DNA of 64,000 bases. It comes from DATARH01 sp050246595 (lineage in GTDB: Bacteria > Pseudomonadota > Alphaproteobacteria > ATCC43930 > CGMCC-115725). Location: NCBI GenBank assembly GCA_050246595.1, contig JBFWVT010000015.1:1-64000 (forward strand). Reading direction: 5' to 3'. This document shows, piece by piece, positions 15,474-24,325 of the stretch (position 1 is the stretch's first letter; each line of letters begins with the position of its first letter). Below the pieces are notes generated by a model. It worked only from the letters and a program-made list of their open reading frames with translations, made no database searches and had not been told where the DNA came from. The position numbers were made by a program, and so were the translations under genes.

Positions 15474-17936
15474 CTACACCGACCCGATCGGCCCCGCCGG
15501 CTCGGGGGCGCCGACCATAATCGCGATATCGCGGCCGGCCCATTCACTGTTGTCCTGCCGTCGCCAGGTGAAATCGACCCGGCTGCCGGGCGGCAGCGAA
15601 GCGGTATCGAGCACGGCGACGTGGAACCCGAGATTGCTGTCGGCGGCTGCTACTTCGCTGATCTGCCGCCACCCGTCGCGGCCCCAGCGCACGACGGAAG
15701 GAAACGGCAAGGCGACGGCGAACATCGCGCCTTCCCGCACCGCGCCGATCGGGGCGTGCGGCCACCAGAACGCGTGCGTCGCGACCGGCCGCCGGGCGCG
15801 ATAGCGCTGCCACATCGCGCGCGGGCGATCGAACGGGCGGTTGATATGGCGCGATACCAGCAGCTTGACAAACTCGGCATGCGCCCAGGCCAGCGGCATC
15901 GCCGACCCGCTCGCCCGCCCCGGATACAGAAAGCGCGAGGGAATCGGCTCGGCGTCCCACACCTGCTCCGGGATCATCCCGCCGGGACTCGCCATTGCCG
16001 CCATCGCCGCGAGATAGGGCAGCGGGTCGTTGCCGGCCTCGATCTCGTAATGCCCGCGCTCGCCGGTCAACAGCGGCCAGCCGCGCCCGATCCCGGTGCC
16101 GTCGAACGGGCTGCCGTCGGCGTGCTCGCCGTAACCGTCGCCGAGATAGCGGTGCCATACCGGCCCCGCCGGCGTGTCGGTGCGCAGCAGCGCGTCGGCG
16201 AGAATCAGTGATCCGAGGATCAACGGGTCGTTGGCGCGGCGCAGACCGAAGCGCACAAGCTGCAGGAATTCGGTGCCGATCTGCTGGTCGGCGCGTAACC
16301 CGGGGTCGCTGTGCCGGTTGCGGATCGGCACGATCGCGGTGCTGGCGCCGGCCTCGGTGACGATGGCGGGCGGCGCGATCCGGAGGTGATAGCCCGGAAT
16401 GCCGTATTGCTCCGCCAGTTCGGTGCCGCTGACCGTTGTCCAGGTCTCGATCTGCTCGTTCCAGAAATCGGCGAGCGCCAGCGCCCAGTCGCATTCCGGT
16501 GCTGGCAGCAGTGCCGCCCCGGCGACCAGCGCGGCGATGCAGACGCCCAGCGTGAACGGGTTGATCCCCTCGTTCTCCTCCCACCGATCCTGGCCGGACG
16601 ATGGACCGGTGCGCGCGATATAACCGAGCGCGCGGCCCACCATGTCTGCCACCTCGATGCCGCGCAGCGCGTCGCGCTCGTCGAGAGCGGTGGCAAGCAG
16701 CACCGGCAGCGCCGTCTCGTCGAGCTGGACCCCCTGCCAGTACGGCGTCCCGCCGAGCCACTGGTTCTGGTTCCAGTGTCCGTCCTCGTTCTGTGTCGCG
16801 ATCAGATAGCGCAGCGTGTCGCGCGCCTCGCCCTCGGCCCCAAGCGCCAGCAATGCTCCGGCGCATTCGACGAGATCGCGCGGCCACACCAAGTGATAGC
16901 CGGCGCGCTGGTCGCCGGTATGCCCCCACGGCACGCTGAGGCTCGCCACCATCGCGCCGGGATAGGTTTTGTCGAGATGCGAGCGCAGCACGACCGCCGA
17001 AATCTCGGTCTGCTCGCGGATCGCCTGCGGCAGGTCGAGCGTCGGGACGCCGTGTTCGCTGCATCCGGCCTGCCACCGCTCCCAATCGGCGATCTGCTGG
17101 TGCAGCACATTGTCGAAGCGCTGGATCAGGCTCGATATCGCCAGGGTCGCGGCCGCTTCGGCGCTGCTGCCAAAGCCCAGCGCCAGGACGCAACGCCGCG
17201 GCAATTCCCCGATCAGCGCGACATTGCCCGGCCCGGCGGTCTGATGCTGCCATGTCATCGCGCCGTGGCGCGCGAAATCCTGCCAGCCGTCGCTGCTGCC
17301 GACATAACCGACGCTGGCGCGGCCGAACGCGTCGCGCTGATGCTGATCGACCGCGGCGAGCGCCAGGCCGAACGGTCCCTGCGCGGCCATCAGCACGCGG
17401 CGCGAGCGGTAGCGCTCGACGGTCGCAATATTATCGTAGCCGGTCGCTCCGAGATGCGGCGCGACGAGGACGTAGAGAGCGAGATCGCGATCCCCTCCGG
17501 TATCCGGAACAGGGTCGAGCCGGCACTCGATGACGAGCACGTCGCGCCGCGGATCGGGCGCGATGCGCAGCCGCAACGTATAACGGGGGTGCTGGTGGAC
17601 GATCTCGACCGCCGGCACGCCGGGCGCCAGCAGCCGCAAATCGTAATTCTCGTTGCGCTTGACCTCGGACCAGAACCCGTCCGGTCCGGCGACGATAAAC
17701 CCGAGATCGCGGATCTGCGGAATATCGACCCGCGGATAATAGACCTCGTTGACGATCCCGAAACCGATCGTGAACCACAGCCGCGCCGGCCCGAGACCGC
17801 AGCCGACCATATCCTTCGCGCTGCTCGTCCAGCTCGGCGAGATGCCGGGTGCGCCGGGGGCGTGACCGGAGGGCGCGCTGTCGTCGGACACCGGGGTCGG
17901 CGTGCCTGTCCCGGCAGGCAAAAGGCCCGTATCCAC
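15474..17936 (-). CDS. GH15 glucoamylase (glucan 1,4-alpha-glucosidase)
   Basis: This is an 820-residue bacterial glucoamylase. The N-terminal domain begins after about 40 residues with MVGCGLGPARLWFTIGFGIV and is a beta-sandwich. The (alpha/alpha)6 catalytic domain carries HTGDQRAGYHLVWPRD (about 345) and QDRWEENEGINPFT, which includes the catalytic glutamate region. The enzyme releases glucose from non-reducing ends of alpha-1,4-glucans. No signal peptide is evident, so a cytosolic role in glycogen or maltodextrin turnover is likely. It starts seven bases after the stop of the MaoC gene and is probably co-transcribed with it, although the functions look unrelated. Confidence 0.9.
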   Translation of the reverse strand: MDTGLLPAGTGTPTPVSDDSAPSGHAPGAPGISPSWTSSAKDMVGCGLGPARLWFTIGFGIVNEVYYPRVDIPQIRDLGFIVAGPDGFWSEVKRNENYDLRLLAPGVPAVEIVHQHPRYTLRLRIAPDPRRDVLVIECRLDPVPDTGGDRDLALYVLVAPHLGATGYDNIATVERYRSRRVLMAAQGPFGLALAAVDQHQRDAFGRASVGYVGSSDGWQDFARHGAMTWQHQTAGPGNVALIGELPRRCVLALGFGSSAEAAATLAISSLIQRFDNVLHQQIADWERWQAGCSEHGVPTLDLPQAIREQTEISAVVLRSHLDKTYPGAMVASLSVPWGHTGDQRAGYHLVWPRDLVECAGALLALGAEGEARDTLRYLIATQNEDGHWNQNQWLGGTPYWQGVQLDETALPVLLATALDERDALRGIEVADMVGRALGYIARTGPSSGQDRWEENEGINPFTLGVCIAALVAGAALLPAPECDWALALADFWNEQIETWTTVSGTELAEQYGIPGYHLRIAPPAIVTEAGASTAIVPIRNRHSDPGLRADQQIGTEFLQLVRFGLRRANDPLILGSLILADALLRTDTPAGPVWHRYLGDGYGEHADGSPFDGTGIGRGWPLLTGERGHYEIEAGNDPLPYLAAMAAMASPGGMIPEQVWDAEPIPSRFLYPGRASGSAMPLAWAHAEFVKLLVSRHINRPFDRPRAMWQRYRARRPVATHAFWWPHAPIGAVREGAMFAVALPFPSVVRWGRDGWRQISEVAAADSNLGFHVAVLDTASLPPGSRVDFTWRRQDNSEWAGRDIAIMVGAPEPAGPIGSV

Positions 17937-17942
17937 TGCCGG

Positions 17943-18401
17943 TCAGTCGTAGCTGACGCCGATCGTCTCAGCGACGAGAACCGGGCGGTCGCGGCCTTCC
18001 AATTCCATCGTGCCTTCGTTGGTGATGCGGGTGCCGCCATCCTTCATTGGCTCGACCGACTTGATCGTCAGGCGCAGCCGGATGCGCGAATCGGCCGGCA
18101 CCGTTCCAGTGAAGCGCACCCGGTTGGCGCCGTAATTGAGGCCGCGCGACCGCGTTCTGACACGGTACAGCGTCGAGGCGAGACGCGGCACCAGCGACAG
18201 GGTCAGCCAGCCATGCGCGATCGTTTTGCCGCCCGGCATCTCGCGCTTGCAGCGCTCGACATCGACATGAATCCACTGATAATCGCCGGTCGCATCGGCG
18301 AATTTGTTGATCTGCTCCTGGGTGACCGTATACCAGTCGCTGACCCCGATCTCCTTGCCCTCGTATTGCTTCAGATCGGCCGCGCGTTCGACTTCCAGCA
18401 T
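17943..18401 (-). CDS. MaoC family enoyl-CoA hydratase 2
   Basis: This is a 152-residue single hot-dog domain protein. It carries the hydratase-2 motif FADATGDYQWIHVD with the catalytic Asp and His, followed by GGKTIAHGWLTLSL. These enzymes hydrate (R)-specifically trans-2-enoyl-CoA in fatty acid, PHA or other acyl-CoA pathways. Length and motif are typical of MaoC-like dehydratases. It lies directly upstream of the glucoamylase gene and 12 bases downstream of the frameshifted gene. Confidence 0.88.
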   Translation of the reverse strand: MLEVERAADLKQYEGKEIGVSDWYTVTQEQINKFADATGDYQWIHVDVERCKREMPGGKTIAHGWLTLSLVPRLASTLYRVRTRSRGLNYGANRVRFTGTVPADSRIRLRLTIKSVEPMKDGGTRITNEGTMELEGRDRPVLVAETIGVSYD

Positions 18402-18413
18402 CGGATGCTCCTC

Positions 18414-19106
18414 TTTAGATTTTAGCCGCGTTCGTAACCGTTAAACCAAGCAAAGCTGAGAGGCGTTCTTCATCGATAGATATCCCTGTCCAGCGATGGC
18501 AAAACGCTTCGTTAGGGTTCACATTGGCTAGAGAGCCGACACGACATACGACTAAAAGGCACCAGCTCATTGCTTCGCAACAAAATTCAAAATTTTCAAA
18601 CTGAGCCTGAAAATTTTGTACTAGGCCGTTGAATGAGACACCAGAGGTGGATACAAGAGATGCTGGTATCCATTTGGGGTGAACGAGCGAGATCGCAGAT
18701 CATAGAGTTCTCTGATCTTTCGATTGAGAAACTTCTGCCCGGAGAGCGGTTTACCATATGCACGCTTCGGTAATCCAGCGAGCTTCGACTCGACAGACTC
18801 GTCACTAGTCGCATGATCTTTCACTGCCTCATCACCGGTCTCAAGTGACTTCAAATGAAAGAATACATTAAGAAACGCCTCCAACCCGACAAGGCTCATC
18901 AGAAACGCTTGTAGGCCATGATATCTCAAAGAGTCCTGATCGGCGCCTGAGGTCATTATGTCCAGATTGCGTTTGGCTGCAAGAAAATACGTCTGGACTA
19001 TTGTAAAGGGCGCCTCAAGCTTCAGATTCTGTTCATATGGCAGACCATCTTTCAGTATCCGCCGAACGGTACCATCTGAGTCTTGATAAACTTGAAATCG
19101 AGGCAT
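18414..19106 (-). pseudogene. Frameshifted AT-rich gene with HEPN-like motif
   Basis: From ATG 19106 the frame reads MPRFQVYQDSDGTVRRILKD and runs 161 residues to a stop at 18621. Around 18680-18692 the natural sequence clearly shifts frame: KIRELYDLRSR continues in the next frame as VHPKWIPASLVSTSGVSFNG and stays open to TAA at 18416-18414. One missing base explains it. The repaired region reads R-x4-H (RSRSVH), resembling the catalytic motif of HEPN-fold RNases; that is inference. Base composition is clearly lower in GC than its neighbours, which suggests transfer. I do not recognise the family otherwise. Confidence 0.65.
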
Positions 19107-19186
19107 AATAAAGATAATCTCGAAACACTAACCCGCAAATTTTTGCCGGTGACCAGATAACAAGATACCAACTGCAAGCCGCACAA

Positions 19187-20794
19187 CTAAGGCCGCATGC
19201 AGAAGCGGCGCTCGCCCGGTTCGCGCAGTTTTTCGGCCAGATTGGCGAATTCAACCGCGAGCTTACGGGTGTCGCGCGGGTCGATGATCTCCTCGATCCA
19301 GAACGTCTCGGCGGTGCGGAACGGCGAGCGCAGAAGGTTCAGGCGCTCCTCGATCTCGGCGATCTTCGCGTCGCGGTCCGGGGCGGCGTCGATTTCGGCG
19401 CGGTAGGCGGCCTCGATACCGCCCTCCAGCGGCAGCGACCCCCAGCGCGCCGACAGCCACGCGTAGCGGATCGAGAACCGGCCCGACGGCTGGTTGACCG
19501 CGCCGGCGACGCCAAACACGTTGCGCACCAGAAACGTGCACCACGGCACGCTCGACTGGTTGACCGCTGCCATCGCGCGCACGCCCTTGCGGATTGTCGC
19601 CGATTTCTCGGCCTCCAGCCCGATGTGAAAACCGGGGCAGTCGCACAGATAGACGATCGGCAGGTGAAAGGTCTCGGCGAGATCGACAAAGCGGATGATC
19701 TTGTCGCAGACATCGGCGGTCCACGACCCGCCATAGAAAAACGGATCGCTCGCCATGATTGCGATCGGCAGCCCGTCGAGTCGCGCCAGCCCGGTAATCA
19801 TGCCGCGGCCGAACATGCGGCCCATCTCGAAGAACGAGTCCTTGTCCACCACCGCCTCGACGATCGGGCGCATCCGGTAGACCTTGCGCCGGTCGCGCGG
19901 GACCGCATCGAACAGGAAGTCTTCTCTCCGTTCGGGATCGTCGGTCCGCGGCCCGCGCGGGGCGACCTCGAACACCGACGACGGAAGATAAGAGAGGAAG
20001 CGCCGCGTACAGGAAAAGGCCTCCTCCTCGGTATCGACCGCGTGATCGACCGCGCCGCAGCGCGTCTGGATCTCCCAGCCGCCGAGCTGGAAACGGTCGA
20101 GATGCTTTTCCCGGTCGGGGATCAGCGCGTTGACAACCGGCGGCCCGGCGACAAACAGCGCCGAGGTGTCCTTTGTCATGATCGAGTAGTGGCTCGCCGC
20201 CATGCGCGCCGCGCCGAGCCCGGCGACCGACCCGAGACCGAGCGCGACGACCGGCACGAGACCCATATTCGTTGTCGTGTAGTAATAGGGCAGGTTGGCG
20301 CCGACCCGGCCCGGCAGATTGGCGCGCCCGGTGGTCTCGATCGTCTTGACCGAGCCGCCGCCACCCGAACCTTCGATGATACGGATTATAGGCAGCCGCA
20401 GATCGTGCGCCATCTGCTCGGCCATGAGCGGTTTTTCGCGGATCGTGGCATCGGCCGAGCCGCCGCGCACTGTGAAATCGTCGCCAACAACGACGACTGG
20501 GCGGCTGTCGATCCGGGCACGGCCCATCACGCAATTCGACGGCACGAGTTCGACGAGGCGACCCTGTTCGTCGTACTCGGCGCGGCCGGCGATCGCGCCG
20601 ACCTCGTGAAAACTGCCGCGATCGACCAGACCGTCAATGCGCTCGCGGATGGTGAGCTTGCCGGCATCGTGCTGGCGCTTGACCTTGTCGGGGCCGCCGA
20701 GCCGTCGCGCAAAATCCTCGCGCTCGCGCAGTTCGTCGAGTTCGGGCTGCCATCCCGTCCCGCTCTCCGGCCTCCTCTCTCGTGAGCCGGTCAC
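19187..20794 (-). CDS. Acyl-CoA carboxylase carboxyltransferase (beta) subunit
   Basis: This is a 535-residue carboxyltransferase of the propionyl/methylcrotonyl/acetyl-CoA carboxylase family with paired crotonase-fold halves. The N-half has DFTVRGGS, RIIEGSGGGGSV and GLGSVAGLGAARMAASHYS. The C-half has GGSWTADVCDKIIRFVDLAE, the conserved CDCPGFHIG and WLSARWGSLPLEGG. It needs a biotin-carboxylase/biotin-carrier partner, none of which is in the window. GTG 20794 overlaps the stop of the dioxygenase beta subunit gene (GTGA), so translation is coupled. Being encoded third in an operon with a Rieske dioxygenase is unusual and suggests a catabolic role for a CoA-linked aromatic or terpenoid product. 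Confidence 0.88.
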   Translation of the reverse strand: MTGSRERRPESGTGWQPELDELREREDFARRLGGPDKVKRQHDAGKLTIRERIDGLVDRGSFHEVGAIAGRAEYDEQGRLVELVPSNCVMGRARIDSRPVVVVGDDFTVRGGSADATIREKPLMAEQMAHDLRLPIIRIIEGSGGGGSVKTIETTGRANLPGRVGANLPYYYTTTNMGLVPVVALGLGSVAGLGAARMAASHYSIMTKDTSALFVAGPPVVNALIPDREKHLDRFQLGGWEIQTRCGAVDHAVDTEEEAFSCTRRFLSYLPSSVFEVAPRGPRTDDPERREDFLFDAVPRDRRKVYRMRPIVEAVVDKDSFFEMGRMFGRGMITGLARLDGLPIAIMASDPFFYGGSWTADVCDKIIRFVDLAETFHLPIVYLCDCPGFHIGLEAEKSATIRKGVRAMAAVNQSSVPWCTFLVRNVFGVAGAVNQPSGRFSIRYAWLSARWGSLPLEGGIEAAYRAEIDAAPDRDAKIAEIEERLNLLRSPFRTAETFWIEEIIDPRDTRKLAVEFANLAEKLREPGERRFCMRP

Positions 20795-21264
20795 AGCGGA
20801 ATCACCAGCAATGTGTCGATCTTCTGGCTGTCGAGCACGACGGTGCGTTCGAGAAACTTGAGTTCCGGCCCGGAGATGTCGATGCGGTCGAGATAGCGGC
20901 CGGTCGCGAACAGGAGGCTGTCGCCGCTGTGCATGATGCGGACGGCGAGAAAATTGGCGCGCGTCTCGGCCGCTCCGCCCTCGATCCGGTCGATACGCGC
21001 CGGGCCGACGATATGCCGGTAGCGGTGCGGTTCGTACATCAGGACGCGGCGCGTTGCCATTACCCGATCGATCGCCATGTCGCGCGAGGCGCAGTAGATG
21101 ACACCGTGGCGCAGCCCGGCGCGGTGGCTTTCGCGATCGGTGATAAGGTAGCGGCCCTGCTCGACAAAGAAATCCGGCCATTCCTCAAGCCGGTCGTCGT
21201 CGATGCAGTCGGCATAGGCGGCGTTCAGCGCGTCGATGCCGAGCCGCAATTCCGTCCGGTCCAT
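20791..21264 (-). CDS. Aromatic-ring-hydroxylating dioxygenase beta subunit
   Basis: This is a 157-residue small subunit with the NTF2-like/SnoaL fold typical of ring-hydroxylating dioxygenases. Landmarks are LNAAYADCIDDDRLEEWPDF, DRESHRAGLRHGVIYCASRD, the MYEPHRYRHIVGP region and the C-terminal FLERTVVLDSQKIDTLLVIP. Beta subunits are structural and shape the alpha3beta3 assembly. The start ATG overlaps the alpha stop (ATGA) at 21264. Its presence confirms that the alpha gene is a two-component dioxygenase rather than a single-subunit demethylase. Confidence 0.9.
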   Translation of the reverse strand: MDRTELRLGIDALNAAYADCIDDDRLEEWPDFFVEQGRYLITDRESHRAGLRHGVIYCASRDMAIDRVMATRRVLMYEPHRYRHIVGPARIDRIEGGAAETRANFLAVRIMHSGDSLLFATGRYLDRIDISGPELKFLERTVVLDSQKIDTLLVIPL

Positions 21265-22508
21265 CACGCCCCGGTCAGCGCGCGGTACTTCTTCCAGAAG
21301 CCGCGGATCGCCGCCTCGCTGGCGCGGAAATTCTGCGACTGCGCCTCGTGTCCGCCCATCATCACAACACCGCTGTCGTCGTCGTTGTAGCGCAGCGCGC
21401 GCTGCACAAAGCCGCCGACGCAACCGTCTTCGAGCGCGATATAACCGGCCGCGCCGATCAGATTGCCCTGGCGCAGACGCCGCTCGGTCATCGCCTCGTC
21501 GTCGTCGTCAAAGCCGAGATGCACCCAGTCGAGTTCGCTTTTATCGACGCCGCGCGGCCGGATTACGCGCACCGCGATCGTGTTGCGCACCTGCTGCAAG
21601 ACCATGTTCGGGAACACGGTCAGGATCTGCACCGAGACCTGATCGCCGTATTCGTCATGGGCCTGCACGATCGAGGGATCGCGCAGTTTGAGATCGGTGT
21701 CGGAACGCAACTGCGCCGCTTTGTAGTCGGCATCCTCGGCAGCGTAGTCGAGCTTGGCCTGGCTGAAATGATGACCGCCGCTCTCGTCGATATTGATGCT
21801 GCCCGGCATGCTGAGACGGTTGATCCGGAACGTCGTCAGAAACGAGTGCAGGATCGAGGCGTGGTAGGTGTCCTTGACGTTCTCGAAATAGAGTTTCCAG
21901 TTGTTCGGCAGGATCTGCGTGCTGCGGCCGATAATATGAAACGGCCGGTTCAGTACGCGCTTCAACCCGCCGACGACGAGCGGGCCGAGATAAGCCTCAA
22001 GGTCCTCCACGTCAGGATCGAACGTGCCAAAGACGAGACCGCACAATTCGGCCACCCGCAGCCGTTGCAGATGGTGCTCCTCCTTGCGGAATTCAGGGGC
22101 CATGCCGCCCTGCCTTTTGACGCCGTGCTCGAATGCGACCGCGGTCAGACGGCCTTCGAGATCGTAGCTCCAGCCGTGATAGATGCAGGTGATCTCCTTG
22201 TTGTGCCCCTTGTTGGTCAGACACAGCAGATTGCCGCGATGGGCGCAGCGATTGACAAAGGCGTTGATCTTGCCGTCCGGGCCGCGCGCGACAATAACCG
22301 CGACCTCGCCGACCGTCGTCGCGACCCAATCGCCGGGGTTCGGGATCTCGCCGGCGAGACACAGGTAATTCCACGTCGGCCCCTTGAAGATGCGCTCCTG
22401 CTCGATCCGGTACTGCTCGGGATCGGTATAAAGGCGGAACGGGACCTCGCTGATCCCGTTCGACGGCCACGCGACCGGACGCTCCAACCCGACATCTTGC
22501 ACGGACAT
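21264..22508 (-). CDS. Rieske aromatic-ring-hydroxylating dioxygenase alpha subunit
   Basis: This is a 414-residue catalytic subunit. The N-terminal Rieske domain has CAHRGNLLC and CIYHGWSYDLEG, the Cys/His ligands of the 2Fe-2S cluster. The catalytic domain has NVKDTYHASILH, supplying the two histidines of the mononuclear iron site. It should dihydroxylate or oxygenate an aromatic acid using electrons from a separate reductase, which is not in the window. Sequence resembles the anthranilate/benzoate-type group, but the substrate is not determinable. A MITE copy sits 88 bp upstream and may influence its promoter. Confidence 0.92.
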   Translation of the reverse strand: MSVQDVGLERPVAWPSNGISEVPFRLYTDPEQYRIEQERIFKGPTWNYLCLAGEIPNPGDWVATTVGEVAVIVARGPDGKINAFVNRCAHRGNLLCLTNKGHNKEITCIYHGWSYDLEGRLTAVAFEHGVKRQGGMAPEFRKEEHHLQRLRVAELCGLVFGTFDPDVEDLEAYLGPLVVGGLKRVLNRPFHIIGRSTQILPNNWKLYFENVKDTYHASILHSFLTTFRINRLSMPGSINIDESGGHHFSQAKLDYAAEDADYKAAQLRSDTDLKLRDPSIVQAHDEYGDQVSVQILTVFPNMVLQQVRNTIAVRVIRPRGVDKSELDWVHLGFDDDDEAMTERRLRQGNLIGAAGYIALEDGCVGGFVQRALRYNDDDSGVVMMGGHEAQSQNFRASEAAIRGFWKKYRALTGA

Positions 22509-22595
22509 AGGCGGCCCTCCTCCGAGAGGCGAATAGCAGGCCGCTACTATGCGCCCGAGCGCCGTGCTGCGTCCAGACCGGCACAAATTCCGGTA

Positions 22596-22776
22596 CTGTC
22601 TCAGTTTGAATTTTAACCTTGCCGTTCTGCGGCGCCGGCGCTCTCGGGCTGACCGCGGGCCGGAGCCGCGACCGTCCTGAACTTGCCGAGGGCGCTCCAG
22701 GACCGCCGGCCTCAGGCCGGCGGTCCCGAGGGAATACTCCGGAGCGGCGCAGTGGGCCAATTTCAAACCGAGACAC
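22596..22776. mobile_element. 181-bp MITE-like element, copy B
   Basis: This is the inverted counterpart of copy A (7801-7981), again 181 bp and flanked by TA (22594-22595 and 22777-22778). Compared base by base, the whole interior is identical; the three differences fall in the terminal repeats. It is upstream of the Rieske operon and abuts a hairpin repeat at 22779. Confidence 0.75.
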
Positions 22777-22778
22777 TA

Positions 22779-22816
22779 CCCCTCCCCCGCAAGCGGGGGA
22801 GGGGTAGTGAGGGGGT
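22779..22816. repeat. CCCTCCCC-GGGGAGGG palindrome
   Basis: CCCCTCCCCCGC-AA-GCGGGGGAGGGG is a near-perfect hairpin directly beside MITE copy B, with a following GTGAGGGGG tail shared by other copies. Confidence 0.6.
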
Positions 22817-22874
22817 ATCGGTCAAGGTTTCGGGACTTTGGTATAACGAGGTATACGGCCGCGCCGGCCGACGC

Positions 22875-24260
22875 CTACGCCTCGGCAGCGACCGGACCGG
22901 TTTCCGGTTCGCGGTGAGGGCTATGCGCATCGCGCACGCCGCGCTGGATCAGCCGCAGCACCAGCAGCATCGCGACGATGGCCAGTCCGATCACGAACCC
23001 CCACCACAACCCGGCCGGACCGATGCCGAGCGGAAAGGCCAGGGTCCAGCCGCCGACAAAACCGATTCCCCAATAACCCAACCCGGCGATCAGCATCGGC
23101 ACCTTTGTGTCGTGATAACCGCGCAGCGCGCCGCACGCGACGGCCTGCATCCCGTCGACGATCTGGAACACCGCGGCAATAACGAGGAATTGCAGCGCCA
23201 GCGCGACGACCGCCCGGTTCGCCGGATCACCAACCGCGACAAACGCGCCGACAATCGCTTCCGGCATCGTCCACAGCACGATCGCCGCCGCGGCCATAAA
23301 GACCGTCCCGAGACCCAGCGCGACAAACCCGGCCCGCCGTGCCGCCTCCCAGGAAGCCGCGCCGCGTTCGGTTGCGACCCGCACCGTCGCCGCCTGCCCG
23401 ATGCCCATCGGCACCATGAATGTGACACTGGCGCACATGATCGCGATCTGATGCGCTGCCAGCGCATCGGCCCCGAACAGCCCCATCAGCGCGGCCGAGG
23501 CGACAAACACCCCGACTTCGAGCGCCTGCAACCCGCCGATCGGCAGACCCAGCACCAGGATGCGACGGATATCGGCCAGCGACCCGGCGAAACGCAGGCG
23601 CAGCCGATGCGCCGGGTCGCCGCGCGGCAAGACCGCGACCGCCGCGGCCAGCCCCAGCCCCATCAGCCAGTTGCTGACCGCCGTGGCATATCCGGCGCCG
23701 GCCACGCCGAGCGGCGGCGCCCCGAGATGACCGAAGATCAGGACCCAGTTCAGCGCCGCGTTGACCGGTACGCACAGGACCAGAACGACCATAACGACCC
23801 TGGCGCGCGACAGCGTCGCGAACAGGCAGCGCAATACCGCAAAACCGAGAAATCCCGGCGCGCCCCAGACGATCGCGACCAGATAGCGCCCGATCTCGGC
23901 GGTCAGCTCCGGCTCGTAACCGAGCAGATCGAGCAGAAGCCCCGCCATCAGCATCGCGGCAATAACCGGCACTGTCAGCATCGCGGCGAGCAGCAGCCCG
24001 GACCCGGTCACCCGTCCGATTGCGGCCCGGTCGCCGGCCCCGAGCGCGAAGGAGGCGAGCGGCGCGACCGCGTTCAGCACCCCGGCGCAGACGATGACAC
24101 TGGTAAAGTACAATCCGGAGCCGAGCCCGACCGCAGCCAGCGGCACCGCGCCGAGCGCGCCGACCATGATCGTGTCGGTCAGCCCCATCGCCATCTGCGC
24201 CAGATTGGCCGCGGCGAGCGGGGCGGCCAGCGCCAGCGTCGCCCGCGTCTCGGACAGCAC
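22875..24260 (-). CDS. MATE family efflux transporter
   Basis: This is a 461-residue MATE/NorM-type transporter with about 12 hydrophobic helices in two related halves. Features include the N-terminal LAAPLAAANLAQMAMGLTDT, PVNAALNWVLIFG after helix 4, and GIGQAATVRVATERG in the second half. It should export cationic drugs or metabolites in exchange for Na+ or H+. It is the last gene of the efflux cluster, 65 bp after the RND permease stop, so it may be co-regulated by the TetR protein at 28982. Confidence 0.9.
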   Translation of the reverse strand: MLSETRATLALAAPLAAANLAQMAMGLTDTIMVGALGAVPLAAVGLGSGLYFTSVIVCAGVLNAVAPLASFALGAGDRAAIGRVTGSGLLLAAMLTVPVIAAMLMAGLLLDLLGYEPELTAEIGRYLVAIVWGAPGFLGFAVLRCLFATLSRARVVMVVLVLCVPVNAALNWVLIFGHLGAPPLGVAGAGYATAVSNWLMGLGLAAAVAVLPRGDPAHRLRLRFAGSLADIRRILVLGLPIGGLQALEVGVFVASAALMGLFGADALAAHQIAIMCASVTFMVPMGIGQAATVRVATERGAASWEAARRAGFVALGLGTVFMAAAAIVLWTMPEAIVGAFVAVGDPANRAVVALALQFLVIAAVFQIVDGMQAVACGALRGYHDTKVPMLIAGLGYWGIGFVGGWTLAFPLGIGPAGLWWGFVIGLAIVAMLLVLRLIQRGVRDAHSPHREPETGPVAAEA

Positions 24261-24325
24261 GGCGCGAGACTGGCGCGGAACGGGGATGCGCCGGGGCGCG
24301 GCTCCCGGTGAATTTAGCAGCGCGC

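Noticed and set aside
18594..18606. A lone TTTCAAACTGAG resembling a MITE end
   Set aside because: It falls inside the open, shifted frame of the 18414-19106 gene, lacks the TA flank and has no partner end nearby.
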